A stretch of 64,000 nt of DNA from Coix lacryma-jobi var. lacryma-jobi (GCA_009763385.1 CM019825.1:117051131-117115130); one strand, 5' to 3'; counted from the first letter of the stretch, positions 11,085 to 23,893 are shown. Numbers and translations are program-made. The notes: generated by a model from the letters alone, not told the origin.

Positions 11085-12431
11085 CTATACCTGGGGGTAC
11101 CGAGTTTTGGAGTCGTTCAATACCTCGCTGACGAAGTAACAGGGTCGCTGGACGGGGTAGGAGTGGTCGGCTTCCTCACGTTCGACGACGATGATGGAGC
11201 TGACGACCCGATTTGTGGTGGCGATGTAGAGCAGCAAGGGCTCCTTCTCCTTAGGTGCGGCGAGCACAGGAGGCTGGGTGAGGTACTTCTTCAGGTCGGA
11301 GAAAGCGCGGTCGGCTTCAGCGTCCCAGACGAATTTTTCGCCAGCCTTGAGGAGCTTGAAGAAGGGAAGCCCCTTTTCGCCGAGCCTGGAGATGAAGCGA
11401 CTAAGGGACGCCATGCACCCAGTGAGCTTTTGTATGTCCTTCACGTTGGAGGGAGCTCGCATGCAGAGGACGACCGAAGTCTTATCAAGGTTTGGGCGAA
11501 TGCCGTCGCGGCTGACGATGTTGCCGAGGAGGTTTCCAGTCGACACGCCGAAGATGCACTTGTTGGGGTTGAGCTTCCACTTGAACCTGTTGAGGGCCTT
11601 AAAGGTTGCCTCGAGGTCAGAGACGAGCGTGTTGACGGTGCGAGTCTTGACGACGACGTCATCCACATAAGCTTCGACCTTCTCTGGGATGAGGTCCTTC
11701 AAGCAATCCTGGATTGCACGCTGGTACGTGGCTCCGGCGTTCTTCAGCCCGAACGACATGGTCGTGTAGCAGTATGCGCCGAAAGGCGTGATGAACACTG
11801 TCTTGATTTGGTCTTCCACCTTCAAGGCAATTTGATGGTAACCAGAATAGCAATCGAGAAAGGAGAGAAGTTCACACCCGGCGGTGGAGTCGACGACCTC
11901 GTCGATGCGAGGGAGGAGGAAGGGGTCTTTAGGGCAATGCTTATTGAGATCAGTGTAGTCAACGCACATACGCCATTCTTTATTCTTTTTGAGTACAAGG
12001 ACCGGATTGGCCAGCCAATCCGGACGATACACCTCTTTGATGAAACCGACAGCTAGGAGCCGGGTGAGCTCTACGCTAATTGCCTCCTTCCTGTCTGGCG
12101 CGAAGCGACGGAGCTTTTGACGAACCGGCCTGGCGGTTGAGGAGACGTTCAGGGAGTGCTCGACGAACTTCCGTGGAACTCCGGGCATGTCCGCTGGTTT
12201 CCATGCGAACACATCGACGTTGCTCCGTAGGAAGCTGACGAGCGCGTCTTCCTATTTTGGGTCGAGGTTGGTGCCGATGACGGCAGTCTTCTCCGGAGCT
12301 CCATCCACCAGGTCCACCTGCTTTGTGTCCTTCGACTTCTTGCTGGAGCACTGGTCGAAGATCTCCGAGATCTCGAGATCGTCGGGGCGGAGCTTGGCGG
12401 CGTTGGTGATGCAGTCTTGAATGCCCTGAAT
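11085..12431 (-). pseudogene. pol: Tat reverse transcriptase with degenerate RNase H
   Basis: RNA-dependent DNA polymerase of the Tat element. After a linker (FAWKPADMPGVP) the RT shows the fingers and palm blocks KKNKEWRMCVDYTDLNK, FLDCYSGYHQI and MSFGLKNAGATYQ, and the catalytic box AYVDDVVVK with both aspartates. Thumb and connection follow (NPNKCIFGV, KKYLTQPPVLAAP). The next RNase H region lacks the expected catalytic aspartate (LLLYIATTNRVV), typical of the Tat lineage, where a second RNase H was acquired. Ambers lie at 12252-12254 (before EDALVSF) and 11085-11087 (after RYPQV). No frameshift was found. Confidence 0.9.
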
Positions 12432-13381
12432 CTATTGGCGTGTCTCGGCGGAGTTGATTCTCTCCTGCTCGCACTCATACGCCACCTGGAGATTTGCCCG
12501 GACGCTGAGGACGCCTTTCTTCGTTGGCATCTTGAGCACGAGGTAGGCGTAATGTGGAACAGCCATGAGCTTGGAGAGCGCTGGGCGACCGAGGATGGCG
12601 TGGTAGGTGGTGTCGAAGTCGGCGACGTTGAAGGTGATGTACTCCTCGCGGAAGTGGTCGGAGGTGTCGAACTGCACTAGGAGGGTGATCTGCCCGACGG
12701 GCATGGAGGGCTTCCCTGGCACGATGCCCCAGAACGGGAAGTTCACCGGGAACAGGTCCCGCTTGGAGTAGTCGAGCTCGCGGAAAGCCAAAGAGAAGAT
12801 GATGTTGAGGGCACTCCCACCGTCGACGAGGACCTTGCGATAACGGCAGTTGGAGATCACCGGGTCGATGACGAGAGGAAAGCGCCCTGGGTACTTGTCG
12901 TCCGACCACTGGTCCTCCTTGGAGAAGGTGATGGGGCGCTCCAACCAGTCAAGGTAGCGGACGTTGGCGGGGTCGTCGGTGATGGCCGCAATGGAGGCGA
13001 TGTCGCGTCGTACTTGGCGCCGCTTTTGCTCGGTCTCGATGACGACGTTGCCGCCAAAGATGGAGAGTGTCCTCGCTGGTGCGCGAAAGGCGGGCTCATG
13101 GGCGTCTGCGTCCTTGTCCTTGTCGTTGTCGGTTCGCGGTCGCTTGTCGTCGCTCCCGCGGACGTTACGGGCGATGGTGTCGCACTCGCGCATGGAGTGT
13201 CTGGTGCCTTTGTGGAGAAGACAGGGGTCATTGAGGAGCTTCTCGTAGTCATTGTCGTAGGTGCGCTTTGGCCGAGTATTGGTGTTGGCGATGTAGCGAC
13301 GGTCACGCCAACGGTGATCTGTCCTCTGACGGGAAGACTCTAGTCGATCATGCCGGCGATCTCGATCGTCGCGATGGTCAC
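12432..13381 (-). pseudogene. pro: Tat gag C-terminus and aspartic protease
   Basis: Continues gag in frame from the GTCAC duplication. A D/R-rich tail leads to a Cys/His cluster (C-LLHKG-H-S-M-REC) that looks like a decayed zinc knuckle. The retropepsin-like domain has the active-site motif VLVDGGSALNII (a DGG variant of DTG/DSG) and, further on, HAILGRPAL, the conserved element near the end of the fold. Protease would cut the gag-pol precursor inside the particle. An amber codon at 12432-12434 ends the piece in a Q-rich stretch. Open frames on the opposite strand here are shadows. Confidence 0.85.
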
Positions 13382-14701
13382 TGTTGACACTGGTTATCTA
13401 CCATAATTAAGGGATAAATAAATATGAAAAGGGCAAGAATTTGATCACCAACAAAGGTTTAGGGTTTCAACTGACAATATTCCACGAGTTTTGGTGAACT
13501 ATGATTCTGCAGGGACTACAACAGGAAATCCGCACTGATAGCTTCCCATAGAAGGAAACCGACGGGAGATAACGCCACCACCACGTCAGGATTATTCTAG
13601 AAGACTCCAGAGGATGCAAGAAGACACCAGGAGGTCGACCGCCGCGAGAGGCTACCAGGTGGGACCGACCGATCCCACCCTATGACCGACCGATCTCCCC
13701 CCGGGCCCGCTGGCTTCCGTCTTCTGCAAGCTTCCTCCACCGAACCCTAGGACTCATCTCCACCGTCCCTGAAGTCGGTTTGATCTAACGGTCGCGGTTG
13801 ATCCCTCAGGGCTATATAAGCAGCCCCAGACCCCCCCTCTCCAGGCATCTTCATCTTCATTATTCATCTCCACATCAGAAACTAGGGTTTCAATTAGAAG
13901 TAGAGGTCCCTCTAGATGAATCTCTTCTAGTTCATCTAGAATTAGATCTAGTTCATCTAGTTGTAATCAAGAGCCAGCTTTCAAGTAGAAGACTAGTTAG
14001 CCCTCTAGTTAGGTTTAGAACCTAGTCTTATACTAGAACTAGAAGAGAGAGAGAGAGAGAGGAAGAGATCAAGAAGGAGCTCCGGCCTGTCGGATCCACT
14101 TCTTCATCTTGTACCTGTGGATTCAAGTTCATCATCAACTTCAACGATTGTTTCGGTAATCAACGTCTATATTTAAGTTTGAGCTATTGTTCTTATTATT
14201 CTTAAGGTTTGTGACTCTCTTTTGAGTACTTTAATTCTAGTCATTCTAGAGTTAGAGTTGTTGGATAGTGTAAGCGTGGTGCTTAGACTTGATGGCTCAT
14301 AAATGCCTCCTATAACGCCGGTAGTAGTGGTTGTTCGCAAGGGTGACTCTTATAGCCTTGTTGATTCTTCTATAGTCCACTTACCCGTGTGTAGGCTCGG
14401 TAGGATTATACATTTGCATAAAAGACTCATACTCTGTTTGTGACCTTTTATGGCAACTTTCCCACTAAGAATAATATAAACATATCACTCTTAAATTGGA
14501 ATTAGACAACCTTAGTGATCCCCTCTATGCTTCTAGATTCTCCGTCCTTGTTAGCTACTCAGGGGTTAGACTTGAGACTTAACACTATCCGTTCCTTTGA
14601 GTTCGATATTAAAACTGGGTTACCCTGGTGAAGTGCTACATCGGTAGATGTTATCTGTGCGCTTGCGGATAAAGTAGAGTGTGCGTTAATTTATACCAAC
14701 A
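13382..14701 (+). repeat. Array LTR-A
   Basis: 1,320 bp, TGTTGACAC..TACCAACA. It contains TATATAA at 13813-13819, a hairpin GGTGGGACCG-AC-CGATCCCACC at 13658-13679 (one mismatch) and a short GA microsatellite near 14045-14061. Confidence 0.9.
13813..13819 (+). promoter_or_regulatory. TATA box in array LTR-A
   Basis: CAGGGCTATATAAGCAGCCC is a typical plant TATA context and is identical in all three LTRs (17607-17613 and 24325-24331). Confidence 0.6.
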
Positions 14702-14709
14702 AGCATTTC

Positions 14710-14726
14710 TGGCGCCGTTGCCGGGG
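14710..14726 (+). other. First array PBS
   Basis: TGGCGCCGTTGCCGGGG, tRNA-Asp type, eight bases after LTR-A. The second copy is at 18506-18522 after LTR-B. Confidence 0.85.
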
Positions 14727-14855
14727 AACGGTAGATCATCTTAAGTCTTAGTCAAACCTTGTAATCATACTTTTATGTTTTTCCTTTTTGTCCCAGTCTT
14801 TTCATTACTTTTGTTTTCATTCTTATGAATGTTGTTTTTGAATTTCACTCTTATC

Positions 14856-15125
14856 TATCACTTTCCTGGAGAAAAGGCACGATGCAACTTCATCAGCTAC
14901 ATGCCCAATGAAGCACTCAAGAAGAATAGAAGTGAAAGACGCCGCTCTCAAAGCCAAAGAAGACAAACTATCAAGAATAGAGAGGCCAATCATGAAGAAG
15001 AAGCTATCAACACTGTCCCAGAAAAAAAAGGAGAGAAACCTCAAGACAGTGAACCACAGGAAGTGAAGACTCAGACCAAGAAAGTATAGAAGAAAATGTC
15101 TGCACCTAAGAGGTACAATCAATAA
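14856..15125 (+). pseudogene. Protease-tail fragment in interior 1
   Basis: Encodes PGEKARCNFISYMPNEA and a long basic, charged tail (KKNRSERRRSQSQRR, EKKGEKPQDSEPQEVK, APKRYNQ). It equals the end of the protease ORF in interior 2, but the protease body upstream was removed by the 2,955-bp deletion, and there is a TAG at 15087 where interior 2 has TGG (Trp). It is a remnant. Confidence 0.75.
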
Positions 15126-15148
15126 CAACTTTCCAAACGTCTGACATA

Positions 15149-15191
15149 CCTTGGGAGGTCTAAACCAAGGGAAGGTCCGGTTCGTCGGACC
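15149..15191 (+). other. Double stem-loop after the ORF, copy 1
   Basis: Two adjacent 6-bp stems: CCTTGG(15149)..CCAAGG(15165) with a 10-base loop, then GGTCCG(15174)-GTTCGT-CGGACC(15186). They sit just after the APKRYNQ stop and are conserved unchanged in interior 2 at 21900-21942. Possible RNA element for packaging, stability or termination; this is inference. Confidence 0.6.
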
Positions 15192-17161
15192 TAAATATCC
15201 GAACCTTCGCCAAAAGGTAAAAATCGGTTGTTATCTTTATATTTACTTTGCTGCATATTTCTCATATTTAATCCATAACCATTTCTTGCATCATCATATT
15301 TAATTCACAACACATTTTAATTTCTGCATTACATTAGAAAACAAGATAAAAATATTTCACTGCATCATAAAGCCCCATGTGAATAATTCTATGGCGTGTA
15401 AAAACCCACAGGAATGTTCACCATGGTGGCATAAAAATAATAAAAATAAATATGGATGCATTCATCCTGTGCATTTTCTCTTGCATCATAAAATTATAAA
15501 ATACAAAAATATTAAGAAAGAGATCTTACTGAAATTCTAGACAACTAAGGCTTGACTGGCCAACCGCTAATGCTTAATCTGTTCCACAAGTTTTGTTGTC
15601 TATTTGAGTTTCATAGGATTTAAAAGGCCAAGAAAAGCTGACGAGCAAGTGAATGTTCCATCCACTACTGGAGCACTGTCTCAACAAACATCAACATCAA
15701 TCAAAGCTCTGATAGAGGAAGGACATATCCACTGCCAGTCTGCTCCATTGCAAGATCGAACGACTACGCCAACATTCAGCTTGGGGGAAGGCACCCCCAT
15801 GTATCCACGTAAGTATATTTATCCTCTTAAGTTTTTCATTCTATAAACAAAATGAAAAACACCAAAAATATGTGAGCACATGAAGGTTCACTCTTAAAAA
15901 TTAAATGAAAACACAAAAAAATATGTGAGCACATGAAGGCTCACCATTAATTAAAAAAAAAGAGAGACAAAAATATATGGGCACATGAAGGCTCAACGCT
16001 ATTAAGGGAACCAGCTTGGGGGAGACCCACCCCGTTATCTTCGTGATCCAGGTATGTCTTATTCATTATCTTAGTTATTTATAATAAAGTGTGTTAGGTT
16101 AAATAAATACTATGTTAAGTTTGCTTAGATTGTTTTAAGAAGTTAATAATAAAAGAAGAACCCTCTCTCTCTAATCTTTTGCATGGAAATGATGAATAGT
16201 TGTTCAATCTAATTTCTTTCAAGTACCTAGCCTTCAAAGCATGAGTTCTCCTAATTAATAATGACGCCTTAAAATAAAATTAAATACATGGATGGCAAAT
16301 ACTTAATCTAAGGTCTAGGTAATTGGGATATGTCATGTGATGATCTAAGCTGCTATTATCTTGTTCTAAACAACACTAAAGTTCCAGAGATTTCTAAATA
16401 TGAATATGACTAATAATTGCATTGAGTTAAATTAAGCTTTGTGACCCTGTGAGATGTTATCTTGCCATTGAATTGAGATCACTTACACATTTCATCCATC
16501 TTCCGCATAAATGCTCATAATTATCTGTTGCTACCATCTCAGAAGTTTGTTGGAAGCATATGGCTATTAAAAAAAGAAAAAAAGAGAGAAAAGAAAAAAA
16601 AGATACGAGGAAATAAAAAGGGACAAGTGTCCGAAACCTCAAAAAGATAAATCCCGAGGAAATAAAAAGGGACAAGTGTCCGGAACCTCGAAAAGAAAAA
16701 AAAGAAGAAAAAAAATGTCAGAAAAAAATGGGCACGTGCCCGACAGTAGAATTAGCCTCATAGCCATATGTCTCTGATAAACAGAATAGAGTGAATATAT
16801 TCAAAAGAGCATCCGACTTCATTTTTCCATACACATGCACTTCTTGATTCAATGGTTGGTTGACTTTCTCTTTGGATCCATGGTTTAATTTGAGAACATA
16901 TGTATTAATGCTTTTGAAAATTAATTAAAACTCCGGGATAAAGGTGAAGTGAAAGAACGAGAGACATAGTGCTTGATTCGATTGTCCAATCTCTCAATTA
17001 TTTAGGATCTAAGGTAAGAGTAATAAGCCCCATGAAGAATAACATGATATGTTTCGAAGAATTTTTGTTTAACGGCAGGTATACTTGTTGGAAGTGAAGA
17101 TATTGTAGCAACTCCTGATCCATTGTTAAGTTTTGGTTTTGCTAAGGGACTAGCAAAGGGT
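15192..17161. other. Untranslated 3' part of interior 1
   Basis: AT-rich, with no gene. Contains internal PPT-like motifs followed by C runs (15782-15799 and 16018-16033), a triplicated ATATG(T/G)G(A/G)GCACATGAAGG-type unit near 15868-15990, and an A/G-rich block near 16560-16735. Interior 2 repeats it at 21943-23879. Confidence 0.65.
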
Positions 17162-17175
17162 AAGCTTGGGGGAGT
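17162..17175 (+). other. PPT before array LTR-B
   Basis: AAGCTTGGGGGAGT directly abuts LTR-B. The matching tract before LTR-C is at 23880-23893. Unlike the internal lookalikes, neither has a C run close downstream. Confidence 0.8.
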
Positions 17176-18497
17176 TGTTGACACTGGTTATCTACCATAA
17201 TTAAGGGATAAATAAATATGAAAAGGGCAAGAATTTGATCACCAACAAAGGTTTAGGGTTTCAACTGACAATATTCCACGAGTTTTGGTGAACTATGATT
17301 CTGCAGGGACTAAAACAAGAAATCAGCACCGATAGCTTCCCATTGAAGGAAACCGACGGGAGATAACGCCACCACCACGTCAGGATTATTCTAGAAGACT
17401 CCAGAGGATGCAAGAAGACACCAGGAGGTCGACCACCGCGAGAGGCTACCAGGTGGGACCGACCGGTCCCGCCCTATGACCGACCGATCTCCCCCCGGGC
17501 CCGCTGGCTTCCGTCTTCTGCAAGCTTCCTCCACCGAACCCTAGGACTCATCTCCACCGTCCCTGAAGTCGGTTTGATCTAACGGTCGCGGTTGATCCCT
17601 CAGGGCTATATAAGCAGCCCCAGACCCCCCCTCTCCAGGCATCTCCATCTTCATTATTCATCTCCACATCAGAAACTAGGGTTTCAATTAGAAGTAGAGG
17701 TCCCTCTAGATGAATCTCTTCTAGTTCATCTAGAATTAGATCTAGTTCATCTAGTTGTAATCAAGAGCCAGCTTTCAAGTATAAGACTAGTTAGCCCTCT
17801 AGTTAGGTTTAGAACCTAGTCTTATACTAGAACTAGAAGAGAGAGAGAGAGAGAGAGGAAGAGATCAAGAAGGAGCTCCGGCCTGTCGCATCCACTTCTT
17901 CATCTTGTACCTGTGGATTCAAGTTCATCATCAACTTCAGCGATTGTTTCGGTAATCAACGTCTATATTTAAGTTTGAGCTATTGTTCTTATTATTCTTA
18001 AGGTTTGTGACTCTCTTTTGAGTACTTTAATTCTAGTCATTCTAGAGTTAGAGTTGTTGGATAGTGTAAGCGTGGTGCTTAGACTTGATAGCTCATAAAT
18101 GCCTCCTATAACGCCGGTAGTAGTGGTTGTTCGCAAGGGTGACTCTTATAGCCTTGTTGATTCTTCTATAGTCCACTTACCCGTGTGTAGGCTCGGTAGG
18201 ATTATGCATTTGCATAAAAGACTCATACTCTGTTTGTGACCTTTTATGGCAACTTCTCCACTAAGAATAATATAAACATATCACTCTTAAATTGGAATTA
18301 GACAACCTTAGTGATCCCCTCTATGCTTCTAGATTCTCCGTCCTTGTTAGCTACTCAGGGGTTAGACTTGAGACTTAACACTATCCATTCCTTTGGGTTT
18401 GATATTAAAACTGGGTTACTCTGGTGAAGTGCTACATCGGTAGATGTTATCTGTGCGCTTGCGGATAAAGTAGAGTGCGCGTTAATTTATACCAACA
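17176..18497 (+). repeat. Array LTR-B, shared middle LTR
   Basis: 1,322 bp. It has a PPT on its left and a PBS on its right, so it acts as 3' LTR for the first interior and 5' LTR for the second. TATATAA is at 17607-17613; the hairpin at 17452-17473 has one T-G wobble. Confidence 0.9.
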
Positions 18498-18505
18498 AGC
18501 ATTTC

Positions 18506-18522
18506 TGGCGCCGTTGCCGGGG
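18506..18522 (+). other. Second array PBS
   Basis: Identical to the first PBS and placed in the same way after LTR-B, which shows that LTR-B serves as a functional-type 5' LTR for the second interior. Confidence 0.85.
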
Positions 18523-21342
18523 AACTGTAGATCATCTTAAGTCTTAGTCTAACCTTGTAATCATACTTTTATGTTTTTCCTTTTTGTCCCAGTCTTTTCA
18601 TTACTTTTGTTTTCATTCTTATGAATGTTGTTTTTGAATTCCACTCTTATCTATCACTACCCCATGATCAAGCTATAACCAGTAGAATCCTTACATCCCA
18701 TCATAATACCTGGTTATGAGCTATGCCTACCTTTCTGCTGCACTGTCCTTGTAATGAGCATAGAAATATAATTATGAAAATATTCCTTCGGGTATTTTGT
18801 CACTAACCTTTCTAGGTCTGGAGCAGAAAAGAACGAAGGAACAACAAACACAAGGTATGTCCAACCAATCATCATGCAACATTGAATTACATTCATCCAA
18901 TCTTGATTTGTGCAAAATCCAAGCTTGGGGAATAGACTTTCTAAGAACATCTCTTGCCATGTTGCTATGTTGGTTGTCCCTACCTTTAAGATATGCTCAT
19001 CATGCTCTTTCATCTGAGTAAATCTCTATAATGCCTTCATGTTACCTTTATTTGCTATAGTATATCTTTAGGTTTGAAGTACTTTCATACATCTCTTAAA
19101 TGAAGCATGGTGCCTAGTTTAGGAGTGGGTGATCTTGCTTTCAAAGGCCTTTTAATTTAAGCATGCTTAGGTTAGAATGCCCTCTTAAATCAAATTAGAC
19201 GTGGTGTCTAGGTTGGTTTCTGAGCCGACAGTATGCTATAGTGGATGTTGGATATTTTGTTGGACTAACCCCTGCAGGGAAGCTTTCAATATCAATTTGG
19301 GAAAGTCTGAAGATGAACTCACGCTGGAGATGAAGAGACACATGAACTTCAACAACTTTGCACAATGAAGACTCAGCTCATTCATCATGGATGAAAGAAC
19401 TGTGAGTATCAAAGTTTATTTATTTTGTCTTCTACTGCAAGTTATCTTTTGTCTTGAATCATGTTAAAGTGCAGCCAACACATAATAGTCTATGCTAAAA
19501 CGATCCTCAAAACATCTTTTTATTAGCATAGATGCAAAATACATAAGTTATGGATAACTACCCATGCTTAAAATTCTTGCAATCCTTCGGGTATATGTCC
19601 ACTAACATTATGCAGGAGAGAAATTTTGCTCATCCATGGTTTGGTGTGAACATTGAAGATCCAAAACTCAAACCATAGACACACAAACCTACTCTCAGAT
19701 CACAAAAGGTGCTAGCCTAGCTTTGAGTCTTGCTTGGGCGCTGATGACAAACAGGATGCAACTTACCTCGTATGAGACAACCTATGCCTGCAACCATCAT
19801 TGCCCAAGACATCAAGACAAAAGTGGGAAGTTATCCTCTTTTCTAATCAAGAGCTAGCTTGGGAGACAAGATGGTACCACTACAGCAATAGCAAGACCTA
19901 CAAGTCAAACACATGAACATGTTGTTGGGAGTCCATCTACATCACAAGCCAGCCTGGGAGAGACAATTCCGTTGTCTAGATGTGTTTCACAATCAAAGGG
20001 AGGAAGGAGAAAAACTACTCATATTAATCTCCTACCCACTACTTTGATCAGTACAAACCACTAGATACTGCCCCAGTCAAGAAGAGAAGTATGATCCATC
20101 ACTCATTCTTGAAAGATCGTTCTTGAACACCATCAATGTTATCATCTTTGCCGGACCTGGAGAAGTCAACTTTTGGATCTTTTGCTGATTCTTCAACAAC
20201 TACATCACTTATGAGCAGCCAAAGAGAACCAAGAGAAGACACCGAAGGGAGAACCAACTACCAAGAATTGAGGAGGGCATCATGAAGGATGAAGCCATTG
20301 CACCACAAGAGTTAGAAGATGGAGAGCCAGCAAATCAAGAAGAACAGTCGATAAGATCTCCATCATCTAGATACTGTTGAGAGGACAAGTCTCAGTTGTG
20401 ACATTACAAGACAAAGACTCTCATGGAGGCACTCGAGTAGCAGCTCTAAATTCAAATCTCTTGCCAACCCAATGATTAAAGGGAAAAACAAGAAAGGTTG
20501 ATAAGAGAAGAATGCAGAACTGTCCCTACATCCTCATAGTACAGAATTAATACAAGAAAGAGAGAGGATCCTAGTCAGCATACTTGAGGAACAATGCGCC
20601 TTCACTGATAAGTCAACACAAGAGAAGGAAGATCGATACCTCTAAAGATGATTCCACTATGATCTTCCTCCTCTCAATCATACTGTGAGACAAACAAGAG
20701 AAGACAAGCTAGCTAGACAAGAGAAGCTTCCACAAGGTGGTTCGACACATCACTCTTCAATGACAAAGTAACATTTCAAGGTAAGTAACCATCAATTTAA
20801 AAGCTTCTTCTTGATTCTAGTATGAACATAGATAAAGAACAAAACATGTTTAAGTTGCACCTCACTTGATCCAACCTAATCAACTCAACATAATCAGTCC
20901 TTTGATCCTTGTTCATAGCTTTACTCTCTTGTATCTCACTGTCTTAACTAAATGAGCTAAAATGTTGTGCATCTAACCTTTGGAAGATGATATATCTCAA
21001 TCATGAAAAGATCAACACATTATGCATAGATTATCCTCCCTTGGGTTAAGTAATTTGATCTGTTAAATATTTTAAGATGCTACTTTTATGCTCATCCTCT
21101 GATCCTATCACTCATGTTAAGATTGAATAGAACACATAAACAACAAGTTTGTCTTGTGCAATGTGCCTAAGGTTAGGGAGGAATAAACAAAACTTTTGGT
21201 TCTGTTAGTGTTTTTCCACCAACAGAGCCCATGCACTTGATCTCTACCTTGTCTTTATGAGCAGGATACACTATTGAGCAAACAGGGCAAAGTTTGTCAA
21301 CTCCTAAATTCTATAGAGTGAAGATCCTAGATCTGCAAGAAC
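18523..21342. other. Long untranslated 5' interior of interior 2
   Basis: About 2.8 kb with no frame over roughly 100 codons and no recognisable gag, RT or integrase. It contains several AGCTTGGG(GA) motifs resembling the PPT (for example near 18923 and 19855). Most of this block is what interior 1 has lost. Confidence 0.65.
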
Positions 21343-21876
21343 ATGCACACTAAGCAAGATGCTGTCAGCTTCATAATAAACGCTTCATTTCAAACTGCTG
21401 GACGAACGAAGAACAAGAGTGACACCATATCAAGAGGCATAAAACAAGAAGGAATGATGGAAGACGTCGTAGTCAAAATTAGAGGTCATGAAGTCCCCAC
21501 AGACTTCTTGATCTTCGACATAGGAGAAAACGACGATGTCCACCTCATCCTAGGAAGACCATTCCTCTACGCTACAAGTACAATCATTTACAAGAGGAAA
21601 TCCATTTTTCACTTTCCTGGAGAAAAGGCACGATGCAACTTCATCAGCTACATGCCCAATGAAGCACCCAAGAAGAATAGAAGTGAAAGACGCCGCTCTC
21701 AAAGCCAAAGAAGACAAACTATCAAGAATAGAGAGGCCAATCATGAAGAAGAAGCTATCGACACTGTCCCAGAAAAGAAAGGAGAGAAACCTCAAGACAG
21801 TGAACCACAGGAAGTGAAGACTCAGACCAAGAAAGTATGGGAGAAAATGTCTGCACCTAAGAGGTACAATCAATAA
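21343..21876 (+). pseudogene. Athila-type protease remnant in interior 2
   Basis: A 177-residue frame. Residues about 45-85 (VVVKIRGHEVPTDFLIFDIG, then VHLILGRPFLYATSTIIY) match the second half of the Athila aspartic protease. The half carrying the catalytic D-[ST]-G is absent. A basic KNRSERRRSQSQRR tail follows, ending APKRYNQ. The first methionine may not be real. With half an active site it cannot be a protease; it marks where gag-pol once stood. Confidence 0.75.
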
Positions 21877-21899
21877 CAACTTTCCAAATGTCTGACATA

Positions 21900-21942
21900 C
21901 CTTGGGAGGTCTAAACCAAGGGAAGGTCCGGTTCGTCGGACC
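21900..21942 (+). other. Double stem-loop after the ORF, copy 2
   Basis: Same two stems as at 15149-15191, with all stem bases conserved although the neighbouring sequence shows point changes. Confidence 0.6.
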
Positions 21943-23893
21943 TAAATATCCGAACCTTCGCCAAAAGGTAAAAATCGGTTGTTATCTTTATATTTACTTT
22001 TCTGCATATTTCTCATATTTAATCCATAACCATTTCTTGCATCATCATATTTAATTCACAACAAATTTTAATTTCTGCATTACATTAGAAAACAAGATAA
22101 AAATATTTCACTGCATCATAAAGCCCCATGTGAATAATTCTATGGCGTGTAAAAACCCACAGGAATGTTCACCGTGGTGGCATAAAAATAATAAAAATAA
22201 ATATGCATGCATTCATCCTGTGCATTTTCTCTTGCATCATAAAAATATAAAATACAAAAATATTAAGAAAGAGATCTTACTGAAATTCTAGACAACTAAT
22301 GCTTGAGTGGCCAACCGCTAATGCTTAATCTGTTCCACAAGTTTTGTTGTCTATTTGAGTTTCACAGGATTTAAAAGGCCAAGAAAAGCTGACGAGCAAG
22401 TGAATGTTCCATCCACTACTGGAGCACTGTCTCAACAAACATCAACATCAATCAAAGCTCTGATAGAGGAAGGACATATCCACTGCCAGTCTACTCCATT
22501 GCAAGATCGAACGACTACGTCAACATTCAGCTTGGGGAAGGCACCCCCATGTATCCACGTAAGTATCTTTATCCTCTTAAGTTTTTCATTCTATAAATAA
22601 AATGAAAAAGACCAAAAATATGTGAGCACATGAAGGTTCACTCTTAAAAATTAAATGAAAACACAAAAAAATATGTGAGCACATGAAAGCTCACCATTAA
22701 TTAAAAAAAAGAGAGACAAAAATATATGGGCACATGAAGTCTCAACGCTATTAAGGGAACCAGCTTGGGGGAGACGCACCCCCATTATCTTCGTGATCCA
22801 GGTATGTCTTATTCATTATCTTAGTTATTTATAATAAAGTGTGTTAGGTTAAATAAATACTATGTTAAGTTTGCTTAGATTGTTTTAAGAAGTTAATAAT
22901 AAGAGAAGAACCCTCTCTCTCTAATCTTTTGCATGGAAATGATGAATAGTTGCTCTATCTAATTTCTTTCAAGTACCTAGCCTTCAAAGCATGAGTTCTC
23001 ATAATTAATAATGACGTCTTAAAATAAAATTAAATACATGGATGGCAAATACTTAATCTAAGGTCTAGGTAATTGGGATATGTCATGTGATGATCTAAGC
23101 TGCTATTATCTTGTTCTAAACAACACTAAAGTTCCGGAGATTTCTAAATTAAGCTTTGTGACCATGTGAGATGTTATCTTGCCATTGAATTGAGATCACT
23201 TACACATTTCATCCATCTTCCACATAAATAATCATAATTATCTGTTGCTACCATCTCAGAAGTTTGCTGGAAGCATATGGCTATTAAAAAAAAGAAAAAA
23301 AGAGAGAAAAGAAAAAAAAGATACGAGGAAATAAAAAGGGACAAGTGTCTGAAACCTCAAAAAGATAGATCCCAAGGAAATAAAAAGGGACAAGTGTCCG
23401 GAACCTCGAAAAGAAAAAAAAGAAGAAAAAAATGGGAGAAAAAAAATGGGCACGTGCCTGACAGTAGAATTAGCCTGATAGCCATATGTCTCTGATAAAC
23501 AGAATAGAGTGAATATATTCAAAAGAGCATCCAACTTCATTTTTCCATACACATGCACTTCTTGATTCAATGGTTGGTTGACTTTCTCTTTGGATCCATT
23601 GTTTAATTTGACAACATATGTATTAATGCTTTTGAAAAATAATTAAAACTCCGGGATAAAGGTGAAGTGAAAGAACGAGAGACATAGTGCTTGATTCGAT
23701 TGTCCAATCTCTCAATTATTTAGGATCTAAGGTAAGAGTAATAAGCCCCATGAAGAATAACATGATATGTTTCGGAGAATTTTTGTTTAACGGCAGGTAT
23801 ACTTGTTGGAAGTGAAGATATTGTAGCAACTCCTGATCCATTGTTAAGTTTTGGTTTTGCTAAGGGACTAGCAAAGCGTAAGCTTGGGGGAGT
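21943..23893. other. Untranslated 3' part of interior 2
   Basis: Counterpart of 15192-17175, with few differences and a small deletion near 23150. It ends in the PPT at 23880-23893. No gene seen. Confidence 0.65.

Noticed and set aside
11163..12056. 297-residue plus-strand open frame
   Set aside because: Exact antisense shadow of the Tat RT frame, whose motifs on the minus strand are clear.
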